Shown here: positions 42,534-51,608 of the stretch, piece after piece | How positions within the stretch are numbered: position 1 is the stretch's first letter | Layout of the letters: each line of letters opens with the position of its first letter | Assembly (NCBI RefSeq): GCF_001748245.1 | Contig: NZ_BDFO01000001.1 | Coordinates: forward strand, 2,750,471-2,814,470 | Length of the DNA: 64,000 bases | Source of the DNA: Oligoflexus tunisiensis | Lineage (GTDB): Bacteria; Bdellovibrionota_B; Oligoflexia; Oligoflexales; Oligoflexaceae | Direction: 5' to 3' | Program-made: the position numbers and the translations under genes | The notes under the pieces: generated by a model | The model's input: the letters and a program-made list of their open reading frames with translations, nothing else | Database searches by the model: none | What the model was told of the DNA's origin: nothing

Positions 42534-43919
42534 TTATGCTCCAATAAAATTCCCGCCGCAAATGCGGATGACGCTTCCCGTAACGCCCTGCGAACAGGGG
42601 CTGGCCAGAAAACAGATGAGATCCGCAACATCATCCGGCAATCCACCTTGGCCCAAACTGGAAAAACGGCGGGCGATCTGCTTCACCATAAAAGGCACTC
42701 GGGCTGTCATGGACGTTTCAATAAAGCCGGGGGCCACAGCATTCGCAGTGATTCCCTGCGCGGCCAGATGTCGGGAGAGGGCCTTGACGAATCCCACCAG
42801 GCCGGCTTTCGAGGCGCTGTAATTGGTCTGACCGAAATTGCCGGAAAGACCACTGATGGAGGACATGCAAATGATGCGACCGGTATCCGCAATCCGCCCG
42901 CGATGCAGAAGCTCCTGGGTCAACTGCACCACCACCTGCAGATTGATGTTCATCACCTGATCCCAATACTTGCCATCCATCGCAAAGAGAGTGCGATCGC
43001 GGGTGATCCCCGCATTATGGACGAGACCATCCAAGGGTGGTGAGGTTTGCAGACGATCGGCGATCTGTTGGGTGGCATCGGCCCGGCCCAGATCCATCAT
43101 CATGATTTCGCCATCAATATGCTGCGCGAGCTCCTCCAGCGCTTTCTCGTTCTCGGGTCGATCGAGACAGATGACATGCGCGCCCTCTTCCCCAAGCCGG
43201 CGGCAGATGGCATAACCGATGCCCTGCGCAGCTCCCGTCACCAGGATGCGCCGACCGGCCAGCGATCCCACCAGGGAAGGCATGGGGCGTGTCGCAGCGA
43301 TGGCCGTGCAGTCGATCACCTGTCCGGTGATAAACGCGGCATAATCGGAAAGAAGGAAATGGACGATCGGCGCCAGGCGTTCGAGACTATCTGCTGCGGC
43401 CTGCACGCGAATGCAATTGACGTTCACACCGCGGGGACCGCTTTCCTTGGCCAGACTCCGCGCAAAACCTTCAATCGCGCTGATGACCGCGTTCTGTTCC
43501 GGCGAACCCATTGGATCGGCATCGGCGAGCAGGATGACAATGCGATGATGCGAGCCCAGATGATGGAGTGCGGGGCGGAAGAAATTATAAAGATCCCGCA
43601 GCTGGGACGTTTCCCGCAAATCGGTGGCATCGAATAAGGTGCCCTGATAGACCGTGGCCACGACGGGCAAACGGGTGTCTGCTGAAAGTTCCGCCAGACT
43701 GCCGAGATGATCCACAGCTGCCTTTTGGGCCTGCAGTCCCGGGATGAGTCGCTCTGCATAAAGTCCGCCCTTGTTGACCAGAACCCGCTTGCCTCCGAGC
43801 AGGGCGTCAGACCATGGCCGATAGGATCGCAGAAGGGGGAGCGGGGGACGGATGCCGATTCGCTTGAGTAATTGTCGGGTCACCGAATGACGACTCATCT
43901 CGACCAGCGCATCCTGCAT
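42534..43919 (-). CDS. High-molecular-weight FabG-type 3-oxoacyl reductase
   Basis: A 461-residue two-module short-chain dehydrogenase. The N-terminal half (40-210) keeps the Rossmann outline but lacks a glycine-rich motif and catalytic residues. The C-terminal half (220-461) is a complete SDR: TGAAQGIG at 228-235, NAG at 302-304, Ser353/354, Tyr367 and Lys371 of the YxxxK pair. This matches FabG4-like proteins (known from Mycobacterium and proteobacteria), which reduce 3-oxoacyl-CoA or -ACP. Role could be beta-oxidation reversal or lipid synthesis. GGAG sits 7 bases before the ATG. It stands alone, divergent from the giant kinase. Confidence 0.9.
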   Translation of the reverse strand: MQDALVEMSRHSVTRQLLKRIGIRPPLPLLRSYRPWSDALLGGKRVLVNKGGLYAERLIPGLQAQKAAVDHLGSLAELSADTRLPVVATVYQGTLFDATDLRETSQLRDLYNFFRPALHHLGSHHRIVILLADADPMGSPEQNAVISAIEGFARSLAKESGPRGVNVNCIRVQAAADSLERLAPIVHFLLSDYAAFITGQVIDCTAIAATRPMPSLVGSLAGRRILVTGAAQGIGYAICRRLGEEGAHVICLDRPENEKALEELAQHIDGEIMMMDLGRADATQQIADRLQTSPPLDGLVHNAGITRDRTLFAMDGKYWDQVMNINLQVVVQLTQELLHRGRIADTGRIICMSSISGLSGNFGQTNYSASKAGLVGFVKALSRHLAAQGITANAVAPGFIETSMTARVPFMVKQIARRFSSLGQGGLPDDVADLICFLASPCSQGVTGSVIRICGGNFIGA

Positions 43920-44131
43920 GGCAATCTCCTTGTGTGGCCGTTGCGCTGCCTAGACTAGCAAAGCATGCTGCTGCCAGCAAGCGATGTTCATGGATGAAGC
44001 GTCCCCGTCTTGTCGGATCGACCAAACCGGGAAATTCAAGTTTTTTGTGGGCGTGCTCTTCCTTTCTTCAAGGTTCCTTTGCATGGGGCCGATAGTCCTG
44101 CTGAGAAACCAGGTCAAGCAAGGAAGACACT

Positions 44132-47100
44132 ATGGGGATAGCAGCCAAACCCAAGGCCGTTGCGGAAGAGTTCGATCTCGTTCGAGTGCCGGGCTATACG
44201 CACCTTGTCAAGATTTTTGAAAGCCCGCGCAGCGTGGTCTTCAAAGCCATGCGCGATTCCGATCACAAGCAGGTGATTTTGAAGTTGCTCCAGGAGGAAT
44301 TTCTGGAACGGCACGAAATTGCCCGCTACAAGAATCAGTATCGCATCGTGACGGAATCGGGCTTAACTTGCGCCCCGGTGGCTTTGGCTTATGAAAAGCA
44401 CCAAAATCTGCCCATGCTCGTCTTCGAGGACACCGGCGGTGTGTCCCTTGAGGAAGTGCTGCGCGCCGGTGCGGTTTCGCTGCTCGAGGGCCTGGACATT
44501 GCGAGCAAGCTGGCCAAGGCCCTGGTCGAGATTCACAGCAAGAATATTATTCATAAGGACCTTAACCCCACCAATGTTCTCTATAACCGGGAAACGGGTG
44601 ACGTCAAAGTCATCGATTTCGGTATTTCGACCAAACTGTTGCGCGAGCAGGCTGAGCTGAGCAGCAGCGGCGTCACCGAAGGCAGTCTGCCCTATATGTC
44701 GCCGGAACAGACGGGTCGGATGAACCGCTTTATCGATTATCGCAGCGACTTCTACAGTCTCGGCGTGACGTTCTATCAGCTCTTTACCGGGCGCCTGCCC
44801 TTTGAATCCGAGGATCCGCTGCAGCTGATCCACGCGCATATTGCCAAGCGACCCATCCCGCCCCGGCACTTCAATCATCAGATTCCGGAAGTGCTGGCGG
44901 ATCTGATCCTGAAACTTCTGAGCAAGAACTGCGAGGATCGCTACCAGAGCGCCTGGGGCGTGATGATCGATCTGCAGAAGATTTTCAAAAGTCTCCGCGA
45001 GCAAAAAACGGTCGAGAAATTTCCGCTCGGCCTTCAGGATGTGCCCGATCGTTTCCATATCCCTGAGATCCTCTATGGACGGCAGAAGGAACTGGATCAG
45101 CTGATCAAAGGCCTGGACAAGGTCTGTGACGGCGGCCGTGAGGTCTTCTTTGTGGCCGGTTATTCCGGGGTGGGCAAGTCCTCGCTGATCCGTGAACTGC
45201 AAAAACCGGTGTCCCAGCATAACGGTCACTTCATCACCGGGAAATTCGATCAGTTTCGTCGCAGCACGCCGTATTCCGCATTTGTGGATGCCTTCCGCGA
45301 GCTCGTGCGCCAGCTGCTCGGGGAACCGGAGTCCAGCCTCGTCGAGTGGCGCCAAAAGATTTTGCGGGCCTTGGGTCCCAATGGACAGATCATTATCGAT
45401 GTCCTTCCGGAAGTGGAGCTGGTGATCGGCCCCCAGTCCCCGGTGCCGCCGCTGGGCCCCAATGAAGCGGACAATCGCTTCAAGCTCGTCTTCAAGAATT
45501 TCGTCAAGGTCTTCTGCGAAAGCGCGCATCCTTTGGTGCTCCACCTCGATGACCTGCAGTGGATTGATACGGGCTCACTGAAACTCATCGACCTGATGAT
45601 GCAGGATAAACGCCTGCAGTATTTTTACTTCGTGGGCTCCTATCGCGACAACGAAGTGAGCAGCACCCATCCGCTCGCCATGTATATGCAGGAGCTGGAA
45701 GCCCAGGATTTGGCCTTCGGCCGACTGCAGCTCCATTCCCTCGGCGGCCGTGAAGTTTGCCAACTGATTGCGGATGCGCTGTATACCAGCGTGGAACGCG
45801 TGCAGCCGCTGGCTTCGCTCGTGCTGGAAAAAACCGGCGGCAATCCCTTCTTCACCGATGAATTTCTGCGTTCGCTCTATACCGATCAGCTGCTCTATTT
45901 CAATCCGGAAAAGGGCACCTGGGAATGGGATCTGGAAAAAATCCATTCCGCGAACATGACTGATAACGTTGTCGATCTGATGAGCACCCGCATTCAAAAA
46001 CTCAGTCAGCCGACGCGTGAACTCATTCAGCTGGCCTCATGCATCGGTCAGACTTTTGACCTCGTAACCCTGGCCCAGGTTGCCGGGCAAAGCATGCAGG
46101 AGACGGCCGGGCTCCTGCGCGAAACCATGTCACAGGGTTTGATCGTTCCGATCGGGGATGGCTACCGCCTCGTCGAGCTGGAAATTCCCATCGAAAGCCA
46201 GGATCTCCGCATCGAATACAAGTTCACCCATGATCGCATCCAGCAGGCCGCCTATGACCTGATCGATGAGGGCTCGCGCAAGCTCGTTCGCTATAAGGTG
46301 GGCCGCAGCCTTTTGGATCTGCATAAGGGTGCGCGGCGCGATGATTATATCTTCGCGATTGTGAATCATCTGAACGGCAGTCTGGAACTGATCCGGACCG
46401 ACGCCGAGCGCATCGAACTGATCCAGCTCAATCTCTATGCGGCCAAGAAAGCCAAAATTTCCGCGGCCTATCAGACCGCTCTGGAATACCTGCAGGCCGC
46501 CGCCACCCAGGAAAAAAACGAGGACTGGGGCAACTATCACACGCTGATGCTCGATCTTTATCGGGAAACGGCCGAGCTGGCTTTCCTGGCCAAAGCCTAT
46601 GACACGATGCATGAAGCCATCGATGTGGTGCTCGCCCGTGGGCGGACGCTGATCGAAAAAATCCCGGCCTACGAAACCAAGGTGCATGCCGCCGTCGCCC
46701 GCAATGATATGCAGGAGGCCATCGCCCTGGGGAAAAAGATCCTCGCCGATCTGGGCGTTCACATTCCGCAGAATCCGAGCTGGATTCGTATCGCCGGCTC
46801 CTTCCTGTATACCCATTGGATCGTGCGGAACCGGACCCAGGAGGATTTCCTCAACCTGCCGGAGATGAAGGATCCTCTGCACCTGGCACAAATGCATTTT
46901 CTCTATTCCATGGCGCAGGCGATTTTCTATTTCTTCCCGCGTCAGGTGCCGCTGATTTCCGGGAGCCTGATTCGCACCTCACTGCGTTATGGCAATACCT
47001 CAACCTCGGCTCTGGCCTATACCACGTATGGCATGCTGATGGCGGCCATGCTGGGTGATGTGAAAACGGGCTACAAGTTTGGTGAACTCGGCATCAAGCT

Positions 47101-49129
47101 CTATGAGAAGCTGAACGCCAAGGATATCGAATCGGCGACCCTGGTCTGCTTCAATATGTTCATCCGTCCCTGGAAGGATCATATTCGCAGCACCCTGAGA
47201 CCGCTTCTGCAGGCGCATCAGGCCGGACTGGATGCCGGTGACTTTGAATTCGCCGCGCACGGTGTGTCGGGTTACTGTCTTCGCAGTTTCCTGGTCGGCA
47301 GTGAGCTGCGCCCTCTGGCTGAGGAGATGACCAAGTTCTCCGTGGTCACCGAGCAGCTCGGACAGCGCGGGGATGAGGAGCAACTGCGGCTCTATCATGA
47401 AGCGATTCAAAATCTGATCGAACTCAAGAGCCACCCTCCGCATGTTCTGAAGGGGGATACCTTTGATGAGGAGCGCATGCTTCCCATCTATGAGCATAAC
47501 CACGATGCCAATGGCCTCTTCAGCACCTGGTTCCTGAAGTGTCTGCTGGCCTATACCTTCGACAATGCTGAAGAGGCGCTGGCCGCAGCCCGCAAGGCGG
47601 CCCCTCTTTTCAAAGTGGTCATGGGTACCGTGACCGGTGCCGTCTTCTTCTACTACTACTGCCTTGCTCTGATGCGTCGCTGGACTATGCTGACCCCTGC
47701 CGAGCGGAAGGTCGCCGGTCGTATCATCAAAAAGAATTTCGCTCGTTATAAGAAATGGAGCCGCATGGCTCCGATGAACTTTCAGCATAAGCATGCTCTT
47801 TTACGCGCCGAATGGCTGGCCCTGCGTGGCAAGCCCTATGATGCGCAGCAGGCCTATGATGAGGCGATCGCGCTCGCCAAGGCCAACCAGTATCTGCAGG
47901 ATGAAGCTCTGGCCAACGAACTGGCGGCCAAGTTCCATCTGACCCAGGGCCGTCACACGGCAGCCTATGCTTACATGAAGCGGGCCCGTTACAACTACGA
48001 GCGTTGGGGTGCGACAGCCAAATCCCGCATGCTCGAAGAGAAGTATCCGCAGATGCTCAGCGGTCACATGGGCGAACGCGCTCTCACCGGCTCGCTCGCC
48101 ACGATGTCCTCATCGACGATCGACATCACGACCCTGAAGCGCGCGCTCCTGGCGATAGCGGAGGAGAATGTCCACAGCCGCATGCTGGAGAAAATCATTT
48201 CCAGTGCCATTGAATTCGCCGGCGCCCAGAAAGGAGCTTTGCTCCTGCGCAAGGAAGGGGAGTTCTTCATCGAAGCGGAAAGCTCGGTGGATCAGGAGGC
48301 TCCGAAAATTCTGCAGTCCGTGGCGGTGGAACACAGCCATAACCTGTCCAAGATGGTCATCAACTATGTGCGTCGTGCGCGCAAGGGCATCGTCATCGAC
48401 AATGCGAGCATCGCCCAGGATGTCCTGCCCGGCTTGCATCGCGAGCCTTATATTCAAAAGAACAAGGTCTGGTCGATCCTCTGTATTCCCATTACCGTAG
48501 GCATCGGAGCCGAGACCGAAATCGTCGGGCTCTTGTATCTCGAAAATAATCGGGCCAACAGCACGTTCACGGCGGAACGCATTGAAACGCTCGAGATCAT
48601 CTGTCTCGCGGCCGCAGGACGTCTGGAACTGTCCGTGAAGGCTGCGACCGATGGTCTGACGGGACTTTATAACCACGACTATTTCCAAAGCATGCTCGAA
48701 CAGGAAATGCTGCAGTCCCAGCGCAACCTGCGCAACCTTTCGCTGATCCTGATCGACATCGACCATTTCAAGGGTTTCAACGACAAGTGGGGCCATCAGA
48801 TCGGTGACCTCGTCCTGAAACGCGTCGCCGGCGCCATCCGCGACACCTGCCGGAAATCGGATGTGGTGGCCCGCTATGGTGGTGAGGAAATGGCCGTCAT
48901 CCTTCCCGAAACCAGTCCCGACATGGCCACGCTGGTGGCAGAGCGGATTCGCAAAGCGGTCGAGACCATGGCCATTCCCCATGGCGACACCACGCTGAAG
49001 GTCACCATTTCCCTGGGCGTGAGTTATCTCGCCGAGGATGTGAAGGACAAGACCATTCTGGTGGAAAAGGCCGATGAAGCGCTCTACACGTCCAAGCGGG
49101 AAGGCCGAAACCGGGTGACAGTCGCCTGA
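44132..49129 (+). CDS. Ser/Thr kinase-ATPase-GAF-diguanylate cyclase hybrid
   Basis: A 1665-residue cytoplasmic signalling protein. Residues 15-290: Hanks-type kinase, with Lys51, the catalytic loop HKDLNPTN (141-148) and DFG 162-164. About 310-640: AAA-type ATPase with P-loop AGYSGVGKSS near 342. About 640-1330: helical repeats. About 1345-1500: GAF domain. Last 170 residues: GGDEF domain with GGEEM at 1583-1587 and an RxxD feedback site (Arg1574-Asp1577) five residues earlier. The family usually ends in a histidine kinase; here the output is c-di-GMP synthesis. The sensed ligand is unknown. AAGGAAG lies upstream of the ATG. Confidence 0.92.
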   Translation: MGIAAKPKAVAEEFDLVRVPGYTHLVKIFESPRSVVFKAMRDSDHKQVILKLLQEEFLERHEIARYKNQYRIVTESGLTCAPVALAYEKHQNLPMLVFEDTGGVSLEEVLRAGAVSLLEGLDIASKLAKALVEIHSKNIIHKDLNPTNVLYNRETGDVKVIDFGISTKLLREQAELSSSGVTEGSLPYMSPEQTGRMNRFIDYRSDFYSLGVTFYQLFTGRLPFESEDPLQLIHAHIAKRPIPPRHFNHQIPEVLADLILKLLSKNCEDRYQSAWGVMIDLQKIFKSLREQKTVEKFPLGLQDVPDRFHIPEILYGRQKELDQLIKGLDKVCDGGREVFFVAGYSGVGKSSLIRELQKPVSQHNGHFITGKFDQFRRSTPYSAFVDAFRELVRQLLGEPESSLVEWRQKILRALGPNGQIIIDVLPEVELVIGPQSPVPPLGPNEADNRFKLVFKNFVKVFCESAHPLVLHLDDLQWIDTGSLKLIDLMMQDKRLQYFYFVGSYRDNEVSSTHPLAMYMQELEAQDLAFGRLQLHSLGGREVCQLIADALYTSVERVQPLASLVLEKTGGNPFFTDEFLRSLYTDQLLYFNPEKGTWEWDLEKIHSANMTDNVVDLMSTRIQKLSQPTRELIQLASCIGQTFDLVTLAQVAGQSMQETAGLLRETMSQGLIVPIGDGYRLVELEIPIESQDLRIEYKFTHDRIQQAAYDLIDEGSRKLVRYKVGRSLLDLHKGARRDDYIFAIVNHLNGSLELIRTDAERIELIQLNLYAAKKAKISAAYQTALEYLQAAATQEKNEDWGNYHTLMLDLYRETAELAFLAKAYDTMHEAIDVVLARGRTLIEKIPAYETKVHAAVARNDMQEAIALGKKILADLGVHIPQNPSWIRIAGSFLYTHWIVRNRTQEDFLNLPEMKDPLHLAQMHFLYSMAQAIFYFFPRQVPLISGSLIRTSLRYGNTSTSALAYTTYGMLMAAMLGDVKTGYKFGELGIKLYEKLNAKDIESATLVCFNMFIRPWKDHIRSTLRPLLQAHQAGLDAGDFEFAAHGVSGYCLRSFLVGSELRPLAEEMTKFSVVTEQLGQRGDEEQLRLYHEAIQNLIELKSHPPHVLKGDTFDEERMLPIYEHNHDANGLFSTWFLKCLLAYTFDNAEEALAAARKAAPLFKVVMGTVTGAVFFYYYCLALMRRWTMLTPAERKVAGRIIKKNFARYKKWSRMAPMNFQHKHALLRAEWLALRGKPYDAQQAYDEAIALAKANQYLQDEALANELAAKFHLTQGRHTAAYAYMKRARYNYERWGATAKSRMLEEKYPQMLSGHMGERALTGSLATMSSSTIDITTLKRALLAIAEENVHSRMLEKIISSAIEFAGAQKGALLLRKEGEFFIEAESSVDQEAPKILQSVAVEHSHNLSKMVINYVRRARKGIVIDNASIAQDVLPGLHREPYIQKNKVWSILCIPITVGIGAETEIVGLLYLENNRANSTFTAERIETLEIICLAAAGRLELSVKAATDGLTGLYNHDYFQSMLEQEMLQSQRNLRNLSLILIDIDHFKGFNDKWGHQIGDLVLKRVAGAIRDTCRKSDVVARYGGEEMAVILPETSPDMATLVAERIRKAVETMAIPHGDTTLKVTISLGVSYLAEDVKDKTILVEKADEALYTSKREGRNRVTVA

Positions 49130-49245
49130 TCCCGGTTCCTGACTGTCGAGAAAGCTGACAGGAGTCGGGTCTTTGACCTCATATTCTTTCCGTATTTTCC
49201 AATCATTCCAATAAATTAAGCTTGGGATCCGAACTTGCTCTTTTA

Positions 49246-49273
49246 GGCCCAAGGCGCATAGCGCGCCTTGGCC
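49246..49273 (+). promoter_or_regulatory. Leader hairpin abutting ribosome site of sugar transferase
   Basis: GGCCCAAGGCGC (49246-49257) pairs with GCGCCTTGGCC (49263-49273), with one bulge. The AAGAGGT ribosome site begins immediately after (49274). The hairpin could control translation. Confidence 0.5.
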
Positions 49274-49288
49274 AAGAGGTAAGTTCTT

Positions 49289-50089
49289 ATGGATATGGAT
49301 CAAAACCAGCTGCCTGAACCGAAAAGCGGAGTTCCTCAGCCAAAGTCGATTGAAGGGATTCGCATTGAAGCGCCCCAAACATGGCGCCCGACGCCCCACG
49401 TCTGGCAAACCGATGATCTGGGTCGCGCGAGTCTGCGCTTTAGTCCCGATTTGAAACGCATGCTGAACCGGGAAACGGTCCAGCGCCCCGTCCAACGCTT
49501 TTTGAAGCGATTCATGGACATCGTCCTGACCGGAAGTGCCCTGATTTTGCTGGCTCCAATCGCCGGTATGATCATTCTGGCGATCAAGCTGGACAGTCCC
49601 GGCCCGGTTTATTTCTCGCAAACGCGTGTCGGTCGTGGCGGGCGTCTTTTCCGTCTGCATAAATTTCGGACCATGGTGACCAATGCTGAGGAGTTGAAAC
49701 AAACGCTTCTCGCAAAAAATGAACTCGATGGTCCGGTGTTTAAAATCCGCAATGACCCGAGAGTCACGCGGGTCGGACGTTTTCTGCGCAAGACCAGTCT
49801 GGATGAATTGCCTCAACTTTGGAATGTTCTGATCGGCGACATGAGTCTGGTCGGCCCGCGTCCCGCTCTACCCTCGGAAGTGGTTCACTGGGAAAAATGG
49901 CAATGCCGTCGTCTGGTGGTCGAGCAGGGCTGCACCTGCATCTGGCAGGTGAGTGGACGCAGCAATCTGTCTTTCAAGGAATGGATGCGGATGGACATGG
50001 AATACGTCTACAATTGGTCACTGTGGCTGGATTTGAAGCTGATCGTGCTGACCATCTGGGTAATGCTGACTGGCCGCGGCGCCTACTGA
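49289..50089 (+). CDS. Undecaprenyl-phosphate sugar phosphotransferase (polyprenyl glycosylphosphotransferase)
   Basis: A 266-residue WcaJ/ExoY-type initiating transferase that attaches the first sugar-1-phosphate to undecaprenyl phosphate. Residues 1-70 are a polar tail; a hydrophobic hairpin (82-104) anchors it in the inner membrane. Signatures: KRFMDIVLTGSALILLAP, then GPVYFSQTRVGRGGRLFRLH, KFRTMV, VTRVGRFLRKTSLDELPQLW, NVLIGDMSLVGPRP and ITVSGRSNLSF-like QVSGRSNLSFKEW. It is an enzyme for exopolysaccharide or O-antigen initiation, but no other polymer-assembly genes flank it except a GT-C protein 2.7 kb downstream. Preceded by a hairpin leader. Confidence 0.93.
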   Translation: MDMDQNQLPEPKSGVPQPKSIEGIRIEAPQTWRPTPHVWQTDDLGRASLRFSPDLKRMLNRETVQRPVQRFLKRFMDIVLTGSALILLAPIAGMIILAIKLDSPGPVYFSQTRVGRGGRLFRLHKFRTMVTNAEELKQTLLAKNELDGPVFKIRNDPRVTRVGRFLRKTSLDELPQLWNVLIGDMSLVGPRPALPSEVVHWEKWQCRRLVVEQGCTCIWQVSGRSNLSFKEWMRMDMEYVYNWSLWLDLKLIVLTIWVMLTGRGAY

Positions 50090-50107
50090 GGGGCCGCAGC
50101 CCGTACT

Positions 50108-50662
50108 TCAGGGCTTTTTGTTATCGGGTCTGGCTTCAATCCACGTTGTCACAAGCCAGACGAGTGACCACAGCTCCTCTTTTTTCAAGACTGCCCCAAA
50201 CGGAGGCATCACTTCCTCATTACGCCCGTTTATAATCGTGAACGCCACTTCATGCGGCGCGCGACCGTATTTGATCGGCCACTCATGAAAGTTGGTTGGG
50301 ATAACGGGCAGACTGTCGCCACCGGGTCCATCTCCCCGGCCTTCGGCGCCATGGCAGGTCGCACAGTGCAGTTTGAAGAGGGCGCGAGCTTTGTCGGCCT
50401 GATTCTTCAATCCGGCGAACTTCTTCGCTTCCTGCTCCAGAACATCCAGCTGGGCTTTTTCCTGGGGCGTGGGAACCCAGTCGTTGCGAATTTCGCCCGA
50501 CGGCCGTGCGGTTAAAGGAAAGTTGGCGTGGGTCGCATCCTGCGGCGTGGCAGCCGCTGGCGAGGCTTCGGCAGGTGCTGGTGCCGACTCCGTGGGCTTC
50601 TTCTTCGTGCAGGACATGAGCTGTAAGGATAGGCAGACAGGAATGATCCAGGCAAGACGCAT
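50108..50662 (-). CDS. Cytochrome c lipoprotein
   Basis: A 184-residue lipoprotein (lipobox LMSC, Cys18) with an Ala/Pro-rich linker (20-45) and one class I cytochrome c domain. Heme attachment is CATCH at about residues 100-104, preceded by KARALFKLHCATCHGAEGRG in the family pattern, and the axial methionine is in NEEVMPPFG about 50 residues later. SLVWLVTTWI is the C-terminal helix. It is probably an electron carrier tethered to the membrane, donating to a terminal oxidase or other partner not encoded here. It converges on the sugar transferase with 18 bases between stops. Confidence 0.9.
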   Translation of the reverse strand: MRLAWIIPVCLSLQLMSCTKKKPTESAPAPAEASPAAATPQDATHANFPLTARPSGEIRNDWVPTPQEKAQLDVLEQEAKKFAGLKNQADKARALFKLHCATCHGAEGRGDGPGGDSLPVIPTNFHEWPIKYGRAPHEVAFTIINGRNEEVMPPFGAVLKKEELWSLVWLVTTWIEARPDNKKP

Positions 50663-50802
50663 ATTGAATTCTCCTTATGTAAGAAAAATTTTAAAGCCTT
50701 GGCGTCAATTCCTGCAAGCATTCAAAGCCTCTTTTTATCAGTTGAGGTTCGCGCGCTGTTTTTTTAAGATGGGGACGTTATCGCATCACGGAGGGAAATC
50801 TA

Positions 50803-50931
50803 TTGTTTAAGAAATTGCGTCGCCTGTTTGGGTTCAAGGACTCGGAGAAAAGTTTGGAAGATCGGCTCTTCGCTAATATTCTGGTGCCAAGGGAACCACG
50901 CGATTATTTCAAATGGTTCTATAACAGCTGA
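50803..50931 (+). CDS. Small basic protein of 42 residues
   Basis: TTG start with an excellent GGAGG 8 bases upstream. The peptide begins MFKKLRRLFGFKDSEKS, an amphipathic basic helix, then acidic LEDRLFANILVPREPRD and aromatic end YFKWFYNS. No ATG start is available in this frame. It sits in the gap between the cytochrome lipoprotein (divergent) and the lipoprotein at 50992. No family is recognised; the ribosome site is the main support. Confidence 0.5.
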   Translation: MFKKLRRLFGFKDSEKSLEDRLFANILVPREPRDYFKWFYNS

Positions 50932-50991
50932 TCGGTGGAGGGGGATGGGTACAAGGCCACAAATCCCCCACCTTTTCCCTGCGGCATGAAA

Positions 50992-51414
50992 TCATAAACG
51001 CTGCTGGCAATAGGGTCCGGAGAGCTGAAGCAGGTAATCCCGCCCTTCTGTGACAACGGTCAACTCGCTGCTGCCGCCGTTCTGAAAATACTCTTCCTCA
51101 TAGCTATGGCTGCTCAGTGGACCCCAGGCGTCGCTGACTTCAAGCTCAATCTGACCCGCAACATTGCGCCAGTCGATGCGCAAATCACCGCTGAGCCAGG
51201 GACTGTCCACATCAATCGAACCCCCATGGGCGCTGTCCCAAAGGTCAATACATTCGTTAGCCAGTATGTTCCGGCGGCCGGACATTTCGCTAAGAGTCAT
51301 GGATACATAGTGATCGACGCGGGCCGGGCGATCGTGATAGATTTCGACCCCACAGGCAAATAAGAGGGGGATGAAAGCCAGAGGACTGAATCGGGTAAGG
51401 ATCTCGTAGTTCAT
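50992..51414 (-). CDS. Small putative lipoprotein
   Basis: A 140-residue protein. Signal MNYEILTRFSPLAFIPLLF ends at FAC, giving lipid Cys21. The mature part is beta-like with acidic and aromatic residues (WLSGDLRIDWRNVAG, IELEVSDAWGPLSSHSYEEE) and two Cys (ANECIDLW, PYCQQRL) that could form a disulfide. No family recognised. AGGAG precedes the ATG; the frame continues upstream but the signal peptide defines the start. Divergent from the PLP enzyme. Confidence 0.7.
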   Translation of the reverse strand: MNYEILTRFSPLAFIPLLFACGVEIYHDRPARVDHYVSMTLSEMSGRRNILANECIDLWDSAHGGSIDVDSPWLSGDLRIDWRNVAGQIELEVSDAWGPLSSHSYEEEYFQNGGSSELTVVTEGRDYLLQLSGPYCQQRL

Positions 51415-51608
51415 GGTGCATTTCTCCTTTGGTGCACAAGGCGCGCTCAAAGCCCTGGTGCAAGGCACGTTCCCGTGGTCATGCAGGGAAAACCTGAAGA
51501 TTGCTTGTATTTTTTGGCGTACAATGCCCCGAAAAGAGCCGGTTCCCGGCAACAGCTGTGCTGCGCCCGACACAGGCGTAGTGGGTCAAGGAACAGGAGG
51601 ACGAGCTG

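Noticed and set aside
44363..45544. Minus-strand open frame of 393 codons inside the giant kinase gene
   Set aside because: Antisense to the kinase and ATPase domains; no recognisable motif or ribosome site.
48110..49816. Long minus-strand open frame (568 codons) across the kinase/GGDEF end and sugar transferase
   Set aside because: It is antisense to two clear genes with intact family motifs, and its translation shows no domain; a shadow of high-GC coding sequence.
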